Notes under the pieces: generated by a model
The model's input: only the letters and a program-made list of their open reading frames with translations
The model's database searches: none
Told to the model about the DNA's origin: nothing
Translations under genes and position numbers: made by a program
Shown here: one piece after another, positions 26,367 through 35,828 of the stretch
Layout of the letters: every line of letters begins with the position of its first letter
Position numbering within the stretch: position 1 is the stretch's first letter
NCBI RefSeq assembly: GCF_003992675.1
Contig: NZ_RZMZ01000014.1
Coordinates: 139,687 to 203,686, forward strand
Direction of reading: 5' to 3'
Source of the DNA: Flagellimonas marinaquae
GTDB lineage: Bacteria; Bacteroidota; Bacteroidia; Flavobacteriales; Flavobacteriaceae
DNA: 64,000 nt

Positions 26367-26390
26367 AATATCATGGTATGAAAATCTAAT

Positions 26391-29021
26391 TTACTTTAAA
26401 CTGGCAAGGCTCTTTTCCAAGGTCTCGATCTTGGCCTCGGCATCGGCCGCCTTTTTGCGTTCCATAGCCACCACCTGCTCAGGAGCATTGTTCACGAAGC
26501 GCTCATTCCCCAACTTTTTTTCAACGGATTTCAAAAATCCTTTGGTATAGTTCAGCTCCTCCGTAATCTTGGCAATTTCCGCCTCTACATCGATGGCCCC
26601 GCTGATGGGAATAAAGTACTCGTTACTTTTCACCCGAAACGTCAAAGCGCCATCCAAACTGGAATCAATGGTTTCCATTTTGGAGAGGTTACCCAATTTC
26701 AATATGATGGCATCCATTTGGGAACTTATGCCTTCGGCATTCAACATAAAAAGCTCCAACGCATCTTTCTGCGGAATGTTTTTCTCTTTCCTGATGGTTC
26801 GAATACCGGAAATGACCTCTGATGCGAAATCGAAATCGGCTATCAGAGCAGTATCCACCTCTTGTACTTTGGGCCATTGGGAAACAATAAGTGCCTCCTC
26901 GGGGCTACGTTCGGCAATATGCTGCCAAACCTCCTCGGTCAAAAATGGCATAAAGGGGTGCAACAATTTTAGGTTTTCCTCAAAAAGACCCAATACTTCA
27001 TTGTATGTTTTCTGGTCAATCGGTTTTTTATAGTCAGGTTTCACAATCTCCAACAACCACGAGCAGAAATCGTCCCAAACCAATTTGTAAATGGCCATCA
27101 AGGCATCAGAAATACGGTATTTAGAGAAATGATCTTCAATTTCGACCAAGGTCTGATTGAATTTGGCCTTGTACCATTCAATTCCTTTAGCTGCTGCTTC
27201 CGGCTGAGCAATATCGGCTGTCTCCCACCCTCTTACCAAACGAAAGGCGTTCCAAATTTTATTGGCAAAGTTGGCTCCTTGCTGACAAAGGGCTTCATCG
27301 AACAACAGGTCGTTGCCTGCGGCGGAACTCAATAAAAGTCCCACGCGGACTCCATCGGCACCAAAATCGTCAATCAATTTGAGCGCATCGGGCGAATTGC
27401 CCAAGGATTTGGACATTTTCCGACGTTGCTTATCGCGAACCAATCCCGTGAGGTATACATTTTCAAAAGGCCGCTTTCCTCTGTATTCATAACCAGCCAT
27501 GATCATTCTGGCCACCCAAAAGAACAAAATGTCGGGCCCGGTAACCAGGTCACTAGTGGGATAATAATAATTTACCTCGTCATTGTCAGGCTCCAAAATT
27601 CCGCCAAACACACTGATGGGCCACAACCAAGAAGAGAACCAGGTATCCAAAACATCGGGGTCCTGTCTCAAGTCTGAAGTTCGAAGTCCAAGGTCCGCAG
27701 TTTTTTCCTGTGCCAGTTTAAGTGCTTCTTCCGGGGTTTCGGCCACTACAAAATCCTCTTTCCCATCACCGTAGTAATAGGCAGGAATCTGCTGACCCCA
27801 CCATAGCTGTCGTGAAATATTCCAATCCCGAATGTTCTCCATCCAGTGGCGATAGGTATTATCGAACTTTGATGGGTATAGTTTTACATCCTTGGTTTCC
27901 AAAACACCTTCCAAGGCAGGTTTGGCCAAATTTTCCATCTTTAGGAACCACTGATCGGACAATCGGGGCTCGATTACAGCTTTGGTCCGTTCGGAAGTAC
28001 CCACTTTGTTGGTATGCTGTTCAGTCTTCACCAAATATCCCTTTTCCTGTAGCTCTTTCACAATCTCCTTTCGTACCTCAAAACGGTCCTTACCCTCATA
28101 ATGAAGCCCAAAGGAATTTAGCGTAGCATCTTCGTTAAAGATGTCGATAACCTCTAAATTGTGCTTGTCTCCAAGATTTTTATCGTTTTCGTCATGCGCC
28201 GGAGTAACCTTGAGACATCCGGTCCCAAACTCAACGTCCACATATTCGTCCTCAATGATAGGTATGACTCGGTCGCAAATCGGTACAATGGCTTTTTTGC
28301 CCCTTAAATGGCGATACCGTTCATCATTGGGATTGATGCAGATGGCCGTATCTCCCAAAATGGTTTCCGGACGGGTGGTGGCAATGGTCACTTTTTCATC
28401 GGAACCTTCAATGGCATAGGACAAATAATACAGGTTGCCTTGTCGTTCTTCATAAATGACCTCCTCATCCGATAGGGTAGTCTTGGCTTCGGGATCCCAG
28501 TTCACCATTCGGTAACCCCTGTAAATCAAACCTTTATTATATAAATCAACAAAAACCTTGATGACAGAGGCTGACATATCGTCATCCATAGTGAATTTGG
28601 TGCGATCCCAATCACAGGAACAGCCCAATTTTTTCAACTGTTGCAAAATGACCCCTCCGTACTCGTTGGTCCAGTCCCAAGCGTGCTCCAGGAATTCATC
28701 GCGGGACAATTTTGACTTATCGACACCATCAGCCTTTAATTTGGCAACCACCTTGGCTTCTGTGGCAATGGACGCATGGTCCATTCCCGGAACCCAACAG
28801 GCATTTTTTCCCAAGAGTCTTGCCCTTCGGATCAAAACATCTTGAATGGTATTGTTGAGCATATGCCCCATGTGAAGCACGCCAGTCACATTGGGCGGCG
28901 GTATTACGATGGTGTAAGGCTCCCTATCGTCGGGTTTGGAGCTAAAATACTTGTGCTCCGACCAGTAGGCATACCAGTGCTCTTCCACCCGTTTTGGGTC
29001 ATATTTTGATGGAATCTCCAT
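26391..29021 (-). CDS. valS: Valyl-tRNA synthetase
   Basis: ValS charges tRNA-Val in the cytoplasm. The 876-residue class I enzyme has the HIGH-type motif in [15 protein letters not shown] and the KMSKS motif in [10 protein letters not shown]. It also has the editing domain ([32 protein letters not shown]), the WFSSWLWP segment and a C-terminal coiled coil that contacts tRNA. Just before [10 protein letters not shown], four 7-bp repeat units at 27670-27697 encode the stretch [10 protein letters not shown], in a region that is variable in relatives. The reading frame is unbroken. A terminator follows. Confidence 0.98.
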   Translation of the reverse strand: MEIPSKYDPKRVEEHWYAYWSEHKYFSSKPDDREPYTIVIPPPNVTGVLHMGHMLNNTIQDVLIRRARLLGKNACWVPGMDHASIATEAKVVAKLKADGVDKSKLSRDEFLEHAWDWTNEYGGVILQQLKKLGCSCDWDRTKFTMDDDMSASVIKVFVDLYNKGLIYRGYRMVNWDPEAKTTLSDEEVIYEERQGNLYYLSYAIEGSDEKVTIATTRPETILGDTAICINPNDERYRHLRGKKAIVPICDRVIPIIEDEYVDVEFGTGCLKVTPAHDENDKNLGDKHNLEVIDIFNEDATLNSFGLHYEGKDRFEVRKEIVKELQEKGYLVKTEQHTNKVGTSERTKAVIEPRLSDQWFLKMENLAKPALEGVLETKDVKLYPSKFDNTYRHWMENIRDWNISRQLWWGQQIPAYYYGDGKEDFVVAETPEEALKLAQEKTADLGLRTSDLRQDPDVLDTWFSSWLWPISVFGGILEPDNDEVNYYYPTSDLVTGPDILFFWVARMIMAGYEYRGKRPFENVYLTGLVRDKQRRKMSKSLGNSPDALKLIDDFGADGVRVGLLLSSAAGNDLLFDEALCQQGANFANKIWNAFRLVRGWETADIAQPEAAAKGIEWYKAKFNQTLVEIEDHFSKYRISDALMAIYKLVWDDFCSWLLEIVKPDYKKPIDQKTYNEVLGLFEENLKLLHPFMPFLTEEVWQHIAERSPEEALIVSQWPKVQEVDTALIADFDFASEVISGIRTIRKEKNIPQKDALELFMLNAEGISSQMDAIILKLGNLSKMETIDSSLDGALTFRVKSNEYFIPISGAIDVEAEIAKITEELNYTKGFLKSVEKKLGNERFVNNAPEQVVAMERKKAADAEAKIETLEKSLASLK
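27670..27697. repeat. Heptanucleotide repeat inside valS (4 units)
   Basis: Four consecutive 7-bp units read AAGTCTG, AAGTTCG, AAGTCCA and AGGTCCG on the plus strand. Being 28 bp long the array is not a multiple of three, yet valS stays in frame. It encodes a surface-like insert just before the WFSSW motif. Such AAGTCYG heptads look like intergenic repeat material that has entered a coding sequence. Confidence 0.7.
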
Positions 29022-29167
29022 GTTTCGGTATAGTTTTTGTTTATTTGGACTGTGATTGGTTTTTTTGAAGGGAAAGCTAAATGTTAATTTTACGCTATTC
29101 TTCGGATGAGGGCCAATCCAGAAATACGAAACAAAAATAAGTAACGTTATTCTATAACAAAAGAATT

Positions 29168-29198
29168 TTGGATGCAGGTATCAAAACATCTACATTTG
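29168..29198 (+). promoter_or_regulatory. Promoter for the DUF1573 gene (TTG-N20-TACATTTG)
   Basis: Both Bacteroidota boxes are present: TTG at 29168-29170, then 20 nt, then TACATTTG at 29191-29198. Transcription would start near 29205. An in-frame ATG at 29172 therefore lies inside the promoter and cannot be the start, which supports the ATG at 29220. Confidence 0.75.
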
Positions 29199-29219
29199 AA
29201 GTTCACCCAAAAACCAAAA

Positions 29220-29606
29220 ATGATGAAAAAAACTGTACTCATGCTGTTTGTAGGGCTCTTATCCTTAGGGGTATATGCTCAAGAGACTGCTAAAATCGAA
29301 TTTAAGAGCGAGACCATTGATTACGGAGAAATCGAAAGAGGTAGTGACGGTGTCCGTGTTTTTGAATTTACCAACACTGGTGATGTCCCATTGGTAATCA
29401 GCAATGTTAGATCTAGCTGTGGATGTACTATTCCCAAAAAGCCGGAAGAGCCCATTATGCCTGGAAAAACTGGTCAAATTGAGGTAAAATATGACACCAA
29501 TAGGGTTGGGCCCATTCGTAAGGCCATTACTGTGACCTCCAACGCCGACACTCCAACAAAAGTGTTGAAGATCAAGGGGAATGTAAAAAACCCTGGAGCG
29601 AAGTAA
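29220..29606 (+). CDS. Secreted DUF1573 domain protein
   Basis: The product has 128 residues from ATG 29220 (an adjacent ATG at 29223 is equally possible). It starts with a signal peptide (MMKKTVLMLFVGLLSLGVYAQ), followed by one DUF1573 immunoglobulin-like domain: YGEIERGSDGVRVFEFTNTG, the cysteine pair in SSCGCTIPKKP, and TVTSNADTPTKVLKIKG. DUF1573 proteins are abundant exported proteins of Bacteroidota; function is unknown, with a possible structural or binding role similar to ASPM-SPD-2-Hydin domains. A consensus promoter and a strong terminator frame it as a single-gene unit. Confidence 0.9.
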   Translation: MMKKTVLMLFVGLLSLGVYAQETAKIEFKSETIDYGEIERGSDGVRVFEFTNTGDVPLVISNVRSSCGCTIPKKPEEPIMPGKTGQIEVKYDTNRVGPIRKAITVTSNADTPTKVLKIKGNVKNPGAK

Positions 29607-29627
29607 ATAATCTAGAAATGATATATT

Positions 29628-29660
29628 AAAAGTCCCGAACCATTAAGTTCGGGGCTTTTT
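29628..29660. terminator. Bidirectional terminator between DUF1573 and protease genes
   Basis: AAAAGTCCCGAAC and GTTCGGGGCTTTTT form a stem with one G-T pair around a 6-nt loop (CATTAA). T-runs lie on both strands, so it can end transcription of both convergent genes. Confidence 0.88.
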
Positions 29661-29664
29661 GTTT

Positions 29665-31008
29665 CTAATCATCGTCGAACATCTTTTTCAGGACAAAGGT
29701 GAACAACAAGTCCTGATTGTATCGCTCAATGAGAACTTTTATACGCTTCCCTTCCTTTTCATTGATCATTTTAAGGATTTCCTGAAGCTTATATTGATGC
29801 ACCCGCTTTCCATTTACGGCCAGTATCACATCTCCTTCACGTAGTCCGGCTTCTGCTGCGGGACTTCCGGCACGGATACCAGAGACCACAATTTCGGGGA
29901 CCAAACTCAGTCTAGTTTTGTTTTCCAACAGGATTTGGACGTTTCCGAAGCTATCGGCTTGATCTTCTTTTACCAATCCATTGGCATCGGCAATACGCTC
30001 TGCTATGTACCGAAGCCCATTATGCTGTAAGTCTATCCCAGCCAAATTATACTGGAAAGGTTCATTAAAGTTTCCGTTCTTTTTAAGGGTGACCAGACCT
30101 CTGGCATAATCGAATACCATATTGAACCGTTTGAGCACTTCGCCGCCCAAACTTCCGTTAAGATCGCCCAGACTATCCAGTCCTTGAAAGGATTCACGAT
30201 ATGGAAAGGCTACCTTGGCTTCATCCAACTTGAAGTCACCTATCTGAACACCATCGATTTTACTTCGTTTTCCATAAATATCGCCACTAAGGCCCCTCCC
30301 CAAGTGATCTTCATAGTTTTTCTCGGGGATTTCCAAACCTTTTTCAGGCTCAGGAAATAGCCATAAGGCATCACTACTTCCTGTATCCACCAATAATTTC
30401 ACTGGAATATTGGCCGTGTCCTTCATCAGGACGGTTCCTTCCACATAGGCTTTTCGACGTTCTACCGTTAAAGGTATGGTTTGCCTGTTGCGACGTTCCT
30501 TGTAGGTGTAAAGTTCAGGGTTATGCAGTTTTAGCTTCTTGCTATTGTAATTAACCTCAACAATAAAGTCCCTAAAAAGATCATATCCCATAATGCCGTG
30601 CACCGGTATTCCCAAACTAGTAGAAAAATCGATACCCCTATCCATCACCACATATAAATCCTGTGAATAGTTTTTGGCATCGCCTAAGGTAAAGGAGTTT
30701 CCTTTGGAACTTAGTGCCTTCATCGGTTCGCCATCACCAAGACCTCGTATGGTCACTTCCGATACATTATTGATGGGAACGGAATCGGATTGGGACAGGT
30801 TAAAGAGGATGGGCTTGCTGACCCCTGAATCCAAAATGAAAGTAAGTTCGACCCCGTTGATCTCCACCGGGATAATAATGAGGTTATTGATAAGCTCAAA
30901 CCTGATTTTTTGATGCTTTTTGTCGCTGGGCAAAGTAAACCCCTGTGCCAAAATCATATTCGGCACAAATAAAAGAAGCGTAAAAATCAAGGCTATTCTC
31001 TTCCACAT
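29665..31008 (-). CDS. Secreted aspartyl protease with C-terminal PDZ domain
   Basis: From the ATG ending at 31008 the protein has 447 residues, with a signal peptide (MWKRIALIFTLLLFVPNMILAQG). It contains two retropepsin-like aspartate motifs, FILDSGVSK and LLVDTGSSDALW, so two lobes are fused in one chain. A PDZ domain follows (SGIRAGSPAAEAGLREGDVILAVNGK). An ATG three codons upstream is also possible. Flavobacterial proteins of this layout are exported, but their substrates are unknown. It converges on the DUF1573 gene with a shared terminator. Confidence 0.88.
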   Translation of the reverse strand: MWKRIALIFTLLLFVPNMILAQGFTLPSDKKHQKIRFELINNLIIIPVEINGVELTFILDSGVSKPILFNLSQSDSVPINNVSEVTIRGLGDGEPMKALSSKGNSFTLGDAKNYSQDLYVVMDRGIDFSTSLGIPVHGIMGYDLFRDFIVEVNYNSKKLKLHNPELYTYKERRNRQTIPLTVERRKAYVEGTVLMKDTANIPVKLLVDTGSSDALWLFPEPEKGLEIPEKNYEDHLGRGLSGDIYGKRSKIDGVQIGDFKLDEAKVAFPYRESFQGLDSLGDLNGSLGGEVLKRFNMVFDYARGLVTLKKNGNFNEPFQYNLAGIDLQHNGLRYIAERIADANGLVKEDQADSFGNVQILLENKTRLSLVPEIVVSGIRAGSPAAEAGLREGDVILAVNGKRVHQYKLQEILKMINEKEGKRIKVLIERYNQDLLFTFVLKKMFDDD

Positions 31009-31155
31009 AAGCAACATCTTTGCATCTCCCTTAAGAAATATACAAATAAAGCCTCATAACTTGCTATAATTTAACATTTTAGTATGCAAGGAATTTATCT
31101 TCAAACTTGTTGTTTTCGATACTAGGTTTTCTCATTTTTGCGAAAACTTTAGTAC

Positions 31156-32349
31156 ATGCCTAGTATTTCGAACAAAGGGACACAAATGCCCGCATCGCCC
31201 ATCCGTAAATTGGTGCCTTATGCCGAGGCTGCCAAAAAAAGGGGAACCCATGTTATTCACCTCAACATTGGACAACCCGATATCAAAACACCTAAAGTGG
31301 CGCTCGATGCCGTAAGAAACCATACGATTGAAGTGCTTGAGTACAGCATGACGCAGGGGTCGGAGGCTTATCGTAAAAAAATTGCAGGCTACTATGCCAA
31401 ACAGGACATTTTTGTGGATTCCGAAGATATTATTGTGACCACTGGGGGTTCCGAAGCCTTGTCCTTTGCCATGGGTACCATAATGGACAATGATGACGAA
31501 ATCATCATCCCCGAACCCTTTTATGCCAATTATAACGGTTTTGCAACGGCAGCTGGGGTAAATGTTAGACCGATAGCCTCTTCCATCGATAATAATTTTG
31601 CACTTCCTCCTATTTCAAGGTTCGAGGAGCTCATCACCCCAAAAACCAAGGCCATCCTTATCTGTAATCCAGGGAATCCTACGGGATACCTATACAGCAG
31701 GGAAGAAATTCATCAACTGGCAGAACTGGTGAAAAAACATGACCTCTTTTTGGTAGCTGATGAAGTGTACCGCGAATTTACCTATGACGGAAGGGAACAC
31801 TACTCCATTCTCCAGGTAGAGGGACTAGAGCAACATGCCATTGTGGTGGACTCCGTTTCCAAAAGATACAGCATGTGCGGGGCACGAATCGGATGTTTGA
31901 TTTCGAAAAACAAAGCGGTAATCGACACAGCGATGAAATTTGCACAGGCCCGTTTATCCCCACCAACCTTTGCACAGATTGCAAGTGAGGCCGCATTGGA
32001 AACACCACCATCCTATTTCGAGGAGGTCATTGATGAGTATGTTTCCCGAAGAAATCTATTGATTACCGAGCTCAACAAATTGGAAGGGGTAAAAGTGGCC
32101 ACTCCCCAAGGTGCCTTTTACTGTGTGGCCGAACTACCTATTGAGGATGCCGACCACTTTGCCCAATGGTTGCTGGAAAGTTTTGAAGTGAATGGAAACA
32201 CCGTTATGGTGGCACCTGCAGCAGGCTTTTATGCTACACCGGGCCTTGGAAAAAACCAAATTAGAATTGCCTATGTGCTCGAAAAAGAGCAACTTGTAAA
32301 GGCCGTGCAAATTTTGGGCAAGGCCTTAACTGAGTATAACAAACAGTGA
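31156..32349 (+). CDS. Class I/II PLP-dependent aminotransferase
   Basis: The 397-residue protein has the fold-type I aminotransferase motifs: NIGQPDIKTP near the N-terminus, NPGNPTG at 171-177, the pyridine-binding aspartate D202 in ADEVY, and the Schiff-base lysine K236 in VVDSVSKRYSMCGARIG. It resembles aspartate or aromatic aminotransferases of the I-gamma group; the substrate amino acid is not certain. The murB start overlaps its stop by 4 bp, so the genes are coupled. Confidence 0.92.
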   Translation: MPSISNKGTQMPASPIRKLVPYAEAAKKRGTHVIHLNIGQPDIKTPKVALDAVRNHTIEVLEYSMTQGSEAYRKKIAGYYAKQDIFVDSEDIIVTTGGSEALSFAMGTIMDNDDEIIIPEPFYANYNGFATAAGVNVRPIASSIDNNFALPPISRFEELITPKTKAILICNPGNPTGYLYSREEIHQLAELVKKHDLFLVADEVYREFTYDGREHYSILQVEGLEQHAIVVDSVSKRYSMCGARIGCLISKNKAVIDTAMKFAQARLSPPTFAQIASEAALETPPSYFEEVIDEYVSRRNLLITELNKLEGVKVATPQGAFYCVAELPIEDADHFAQWLLESFEVNGNTVMVAPAAGFYATPGLGKNQIRIAYVLEKEQLVKAVQILGKALTEYNKQ

Positions 32350-33362
32350 ACATACAGGAAAACATATCCTTAAAAAGCTACAATACCTTTGGTATTGACG
32401 TTAATGCTCGGTTCTTTGTTGAGATCACGGGTCTGGTGCAGCTACAAAAAGTATTGGAGCTAAAGGCCTATCCCAAAAAATTCATCATTAGTGGTGGGAG
32501 CAATATGCTGCTCACCAAGGATATCGATGCCTTGGTCATGCATATTGGCCTCAAGGGGATCACTGTTGTAGAGGAGGATGAACAGAGCGTAGAGGTTAAA
32601 GTGATGGCCGGCGAAAATTGGCACGAACTGGTGCTATGGAGCCTGGAAAGGGGTTATGGCGGATTGGAAAACCTTTCCTTGATTCCCGGTAATGTAGGAA
32701 CAGCGCCCATTCAGAATATCGGTGCCTACGGTGTTGAACTCAAGGATGTATTTGTGAGCTGTGCTGCCATGGACGTGAAAACAGGCGAACTGGAAGGCTT
32801 TGACAACGAAGCCTGCGCCTTTGGATACAGGGATTCTATTTTCAAAAACGAGGCTAAGGACAAATATATTATCACCTCGGTAGTACTAAAGTTGACCAAA
32901 AAAGACCATGTGCTCCATACAGGATATGGCTCCATCGAGAACGAGTTAAAGGAAAAGGGCATTGTTCACCCGACCATTCAGGATATTTCGGAAGCAGTGA
33001 TCGCCATCCGCAGGAGCAAACTGCCCGACCCTAAGGAAATTGGGAATAGCGGGAGCTTTTTTAAAAACCCGGTCATTTCAAAAAAAACTTTTGACCGATT
33101 CATCAAAAAACATCCTGAAGCACCTTTCTATGAGGTCGATGACAAAGAATTCAAGATACCTGCTGGCTGGCTTGTAGAACAGTGTGGTTTTAAGGGAAAA
33201 CGGTTCGGCGATGCGGGTGTGCACGACAAACAGGCGTTAGTGCTGGTAAACCATGGTAACGCTACCGGACAGGAAATTCTTGATCTGAGCAAAAAAATTC
33301 AGGAAGAAGTACACAAGCAGTTCAAAATAAAGATACAACCAGAGGTCAATATCATAAAATAA
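32346..33362 (+). CDS. murB: UDP-N-acetylenolpyruvoylglucosamine reductase
   Basis: MurB reduces enolpyruvyl-UDP-GlcNAc to UDP-MurNAc in peptidoglycan synthesis, using FAD and NADPH. The 338-residue type I enzyme has NISLKSYNTFGI at its start, the FAD-binding GGSNMLL and LIPGNVGTAPIQNIGAYG, the catalytic serine in GNSGSFFKNP, and a C-terminal LVNHGNATGQEIL. The GTG start overlaps the stop of the aminotransferase (GTGA), which fixes it. A 10-bp inverted repeat covers its stop codon. Confidence 0.96.
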   Translation: MNIQENISLKSYNTFGIDVNARFFVEITGLVQLQKVLELKAYPKKFIISGGSNMLLTKDIDALVMHIGLKGITVVEEDEQSVEVKVMAGENWHELVLWSLERGYGGLENLSLIPGNVGTAPIQNIGAYGVELKDVFVSCAAMDVKTGELEGFDNEACAFGYRDSIFKNEAKDKYIITSVVLKLTKKDHVLHTGYGSIENELKEKGIVHPTIQDISEAVIAIRRSKLPDPKEIGNSGSFFKNPVISKKTFDRFIKKHPEAPFYEVDDKEFKIPAGWLVEQCGFKGKRFGDAGVHDKQALVLVNHGNATGQEILDLSKKIQEEVHKQFKIKIQPEVNIIK

Positions 33363-33393
33363 CCCTCGCATTGAAGACAATAACGAGGGTTAT
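33359..33393. repeat. Inverted repeat at the murB stop
   Basis: ATAACCCTCG and CGAGGGTTAT pair perfectly around a 15-nt loop. No T-tract follows, so it is either a weak terminator or an mRNA 3' stabilising hairpin. The rest of the 200 bp up to the sigma factor gene holds nothing else I recognise. Confidence 0.55.
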
Positions 33394-33563
33394 ACCAAAC
33401 CAAACTAACCAAACTTATGTATATCGAAAAGGGCTGTTACCCTTTGTGTTTCCAAAATCCTACGAGACAAAAAACGCTTTTTCCGTCGTAGCTTTGTCTT
33501 ATATACGAGATAAATCCTATTTTAGATTTTGGGCGTTCAAAAAAATTGCCAAAACCACCATAA

Positions 33564-34130
33564 ATGAGCACACTGATCGAGAGACATATTGTTTCGCTCC
33601 TTGCCGAGAAAGACGACAAGGCGATTTCCCTACTTTACGAAAATTATGGGAATACCTTGTTTGGTGTCGCCTTTAAAGTGGTAAAGGATGAGGATCTGGC
33701 CCAAGATGTTCTTCAGGAAAGTTTTATCAAAATTTGGAAAAAGGCAGATACTTATGATGCCTCCAAAGCAAAGCTTTTTACATGGTTGTTTCGCATTGTT
33801 CGCAATACGGCCATCGATAAACTGCGAAGCGTCAACAATAAATCCGACAAGGAAATCCAAATCGACGTTTCGGACGTATATAATGTTGGAGTGAAGGCCA
33901 TTAACCCCGAACATCTGGACATCCAAGAAAACTTGGATAAAATTGAAGATAAGTACAGAATTGTTTTAGAGGCCCTATTTTTTGAGGGAATGACGCAGCA
34001 GGAGGCAAGTGATGAATTGGATATCCCTCTCGGTACCATAAAGTCCAGATTAAAAATCGGGCTTAGGGAACTTGGAAAAATTTACGGCACCACCATGTCC
34101 TTGCTCTTTATCTCAAATCTATTGTCATGA
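33564..34130 (+). CDS. ECF-type RNA polymerase sigma factor
   Basis: This 188-residue sigma-70 family protein has region 2 (LLYENYGNTLFGVAFKVV, DLAQDVLQESFIKIWKKA, KLFTWLFRIVRNTAIDKLR) and region 4 (LEALFFEGMTQQEASDELDIPLGTIKSRLKIGL) with a helix-turn-helix. It overlaps the downstream anti-sigma gene by 4 bp, typical of a SigK/RskA-type pair. It should direct transcription of an envelope-related regulon when released; the signal is unknown. Confidence 0.94.
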   Translation: MSTLIERHIVSLLAEKDDKAISLLYENYGNTLFGVAFKVVKDEDLAQDVLQESFIKIWKKADTYDASKAKLFTWLFRIVRNTAIDKLRSVNNKSDKEIQIDVSDVYNVGVKAINPEHLDIQENLDKIEDKYRIVLEALFFEGMTQQEASDELDIPLGTIKSRLKIGLRELGKIYGTTMSLLFISNLLS

Positions 34131-34888
34131 AGGAGAAAGTAAAATTATTTTTGGAATCCGACACTTTGGAGAAATACCTTTTGGGCGACACCACCAAGGA
34201 AGAAACCCAAAAGACGGAACGCTATATTGCCATGTATCCTGAAGTTAGGGAAACCTACGATGAGCTTCAGAAAAACCTGGAAACTTTTGCCAACATGTAT
34301 GCGCGAAAAACTCCGGAAGGCCTAAGGGAAATCATCCTGGCAAGTGCCAGGAAAGAAACCATGGTCAGTAAAAGGTTCTGGCGCTATGCTGCGGCAGCAA
34401 GTATCGCCATCATGATTTTAGCAGGGTCCTCCATCTTCTTCTGGAACCAGAACAAGAGCTTGCAAGAGGAAAACACCATGGTTACCAATCAAATCAAGTA
34501 TTTGGAAAACAACATGAAGGACCAATTGGCCGATATGAGGAACCAATTTATAGTCCTCAACAATCCCGCTACCAAAAAATATGCGGTAAAAGGCGAGCGC
34601 GAGGCCAAGGAATTAAAGGCCATAGCGTACATCAATCCAGTAAAAAAGCTATCCTACATCAACGTGAGCAACGTTCCAGAGCTTCCAGAGAACAAGTGCT
34701 TCCAAATGTGGGCAGAGGTGAATGGAGAATTGGTGAACCTAGGAGTAATCAAAAATTTTGATGAAAAGGACAAGCTCCTCGCCCTACCCTACGCTGATAA
34801 TGCGGTAGGCTACATCACCATTGAGCCGGAAGGTGGCAACACTACCCCATCAGTGGACAACATCGTGGCCAACATCAAATACAACTAA
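34127..34888 (+). CDS. Membrane anti-sigma factor, RskA-like
   Basis: The 253-residue protein has an N-terminal cytoplasmic anti-sigma domain (LEKYLLGDTTKEETQKTERYI), one transmembrane helix (RYAAAASIAIMILAGSSIFFW), a periplasmic coiled coil (NKSLQEENTMVTNQIKYLEN) and an RskA-like domain with LPELPENKCFQMWAEV wording (seen as NVPELPENKCFQMW). It should hold the upstream sigma factor at the membrane until its periplasmic part is sensed or cleaved. It overlaps the sigma gene by 4 bp. Confidence 0.9.
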   Translation: MKEKVKLFLESDTLEKYLLGDTTKEETQKTERYIAMYPEVRETYDELQKNLETFANMYARKTPEGLREIILASARKETMVSKRFWRYAAAASIAIMILAGSSIFFWNQNKSLQEENTMVTNQIKYLENNMKDQLADMRNQFIVLNNPATKKYAVKGEREAKELKAIAYINPVKKLSYINVSNVPELPENKCFQMWAEVNGELVNLGVIKNFDEKDKLLALPYADNAVGYITIEPEGGNTTPSVDNIVANIKYN

Positions 34889-34918
34889 GCCACAGGTCTA
34901 AAGAAACCCTAAATGCGC

Positions 34919-34947
34919 TTGTCTTAACTAGCTATTTTGTACCTTTG
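34919..34947 (+). promoter_or_regulatory. Promoter for the small CxxC protein (TTG-N18-TACCTTTG)
   Basis: TTG at 34919-34921 and TACCTTTG at 34940-34947 fit both Bacteroidota boxes with 18-nt spacing. The predicted transcription start near 34954 excludes an upstream in-frame start at 34945 and supports the ATG at 34963. Confidence 0.75.
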
Positions 34948-34962
34948 TGCAAAAGTTGGATT

Positions 34963-35172
34963 ATGAAGTTAGTATTGGTTACCATTGGACTTTTAGCACT
35001 TGCATTTGCAGGTATTGCCATTAAGATTTGGGGCAAAAAGAATGGAGAATTTGCCGGAACCTGCGCAAGCCAGAGTCCTTTTTTGAACAAGGACGGAGAA
35101 GCATGTGGATTTTGCGGAAAACTTCCTGAAGAGCAGGACTGCAAGAAAGATACCGTGACTCAGACCCAATAA
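34963..35172 (+). CDS. Small membrane-anchored protein with CxxC motif
   Basis: The 69-residue protein has an N-terminal hydrophobic segment (MKLVLVTIGLLALAFAGIAI) that could be an anchor or a signal, then a short soluble tail with four cysteines: one in GTCASQ, two in EACGFCGK and one in EQDCKK. The C-x-x-C spacing could bind metal or form a disulphide. I recognise it only as a conserved type of small Bacteroidota membrane protein with no assigned function. It lies between the anti-sigma gene and a second ECF sigma gene, with its own consensus promoter. Confidence 0.78.
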   Translation: MKLVLVTIGLLALAFAGIAIKIWGKKNGEFAGTCASQSPFLNKDGEACGFCGKLPEEQDCKKDTVTQTQ

Positions 35173-35205
35173 TCCCATTCCTGACAGACACACAAGATTC
35201 ATTTT

Positions 35206-35766
35206 TTGGAAAAAACCGACGATTCCATTCAGGAGATTATCCAAAAGGCAAAAGAAGGAAACCAAATTGCCTTTAGCACCCTGGTAGATACTTTTTGGAA
35301 CGATGTATACGGTTTTCAAGTTCTTCGAACCAAAAATGAGAACGATGCCGAGGACATCACCATCCGCACCTTTTCCAGAGCTTTTGATAAGATCGACACC
35401 TACGATGAGAACTTTGAATTTAAGACATGGCTCATCACGATTTCCAAAAACCTCCATGTGGACCTGCTCCGCAAACGCAAGAGAAGTTTGATGGATGAAA
35501 TGGAATCCCGTGGCGATGAAGTTAAAAAAGTCTTGGACGAAACTCCATCCGTTGAAGACCGACTGATCACCGAACAGAACTTGGCCAATCTGCTGAGGGA
35601 CATCAAAAAATTGAAACCGCACTATCAAGAGGTCATTAACCTTAGATACTTTCATGAAATGAGTTATGCCGATATTGCCAAAGAACTCAATGAACCAGTG
35701 AACAATGTGAAAGTAAAACTCCTTCGGGCCAAAAAGCTATTGGCCGAAATCATCAAAAAAAAGTGA
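35206..35766 (+). CDS. ECF-type RNA polymerase sigma factor
   Basis: The 186-residue sigma factor has region 2 motifs (NDAEDITIRTFSRAFDKI, FKTWLITISKNLHVDLLRKR) and region 4 (LKPHYQEVINLRYFHEMSYADIAKELNEPVNNVKVKLLRAK). The only suitable start is a TTG at 35206, giving MEKTDDSIQEIIQKA. No anti-sigma gene follows: lipA begins 62 bp later behind its own -7 element. It is 33 bp downstream of the small CxxC gene and probably transcribed with it. Confidence 0.92.
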   Translation: MEKTDDSIQEIIQKAKEGNQIAFSTLVDTFWNDVYGFQVLRTKNENDAEDITIRTFSRAFDKIDTYDENFEFKTWLITISKNLHVDLLRKRKRSLMDEMESRGDEVKKVLDETPSVEDRLITEQNLANLLRDIKKLKPHYQEVINLRYFHEMSYADIAKELNEPVNNVKVKLLRAKKLLAEIIKKK

Positions 35767-35802
35767 CCCCCTCACAAGCATAAAGTTTCCTCTCCAGTTT
35801 CG

Positions 35803-35810
35803 TATCTTTG
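35803..35810 (+). promoter_or_regulatory. -7 element TATCTTTG for lipA
   Basis: This exact TAnnTTTG match lies 18 nt before the lipA ATG. No -33 TTG is found at standard spacing. Confidence 0.6.
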
Positions 35811-35828
35811 TAAACCAAAATTAGTTGT

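Noticed and set aside
33371..33676. 101-codon frame before the ECF sigma gene
   Set aside because: It overlaps the sigma factor start in another frame and shows no protein features.
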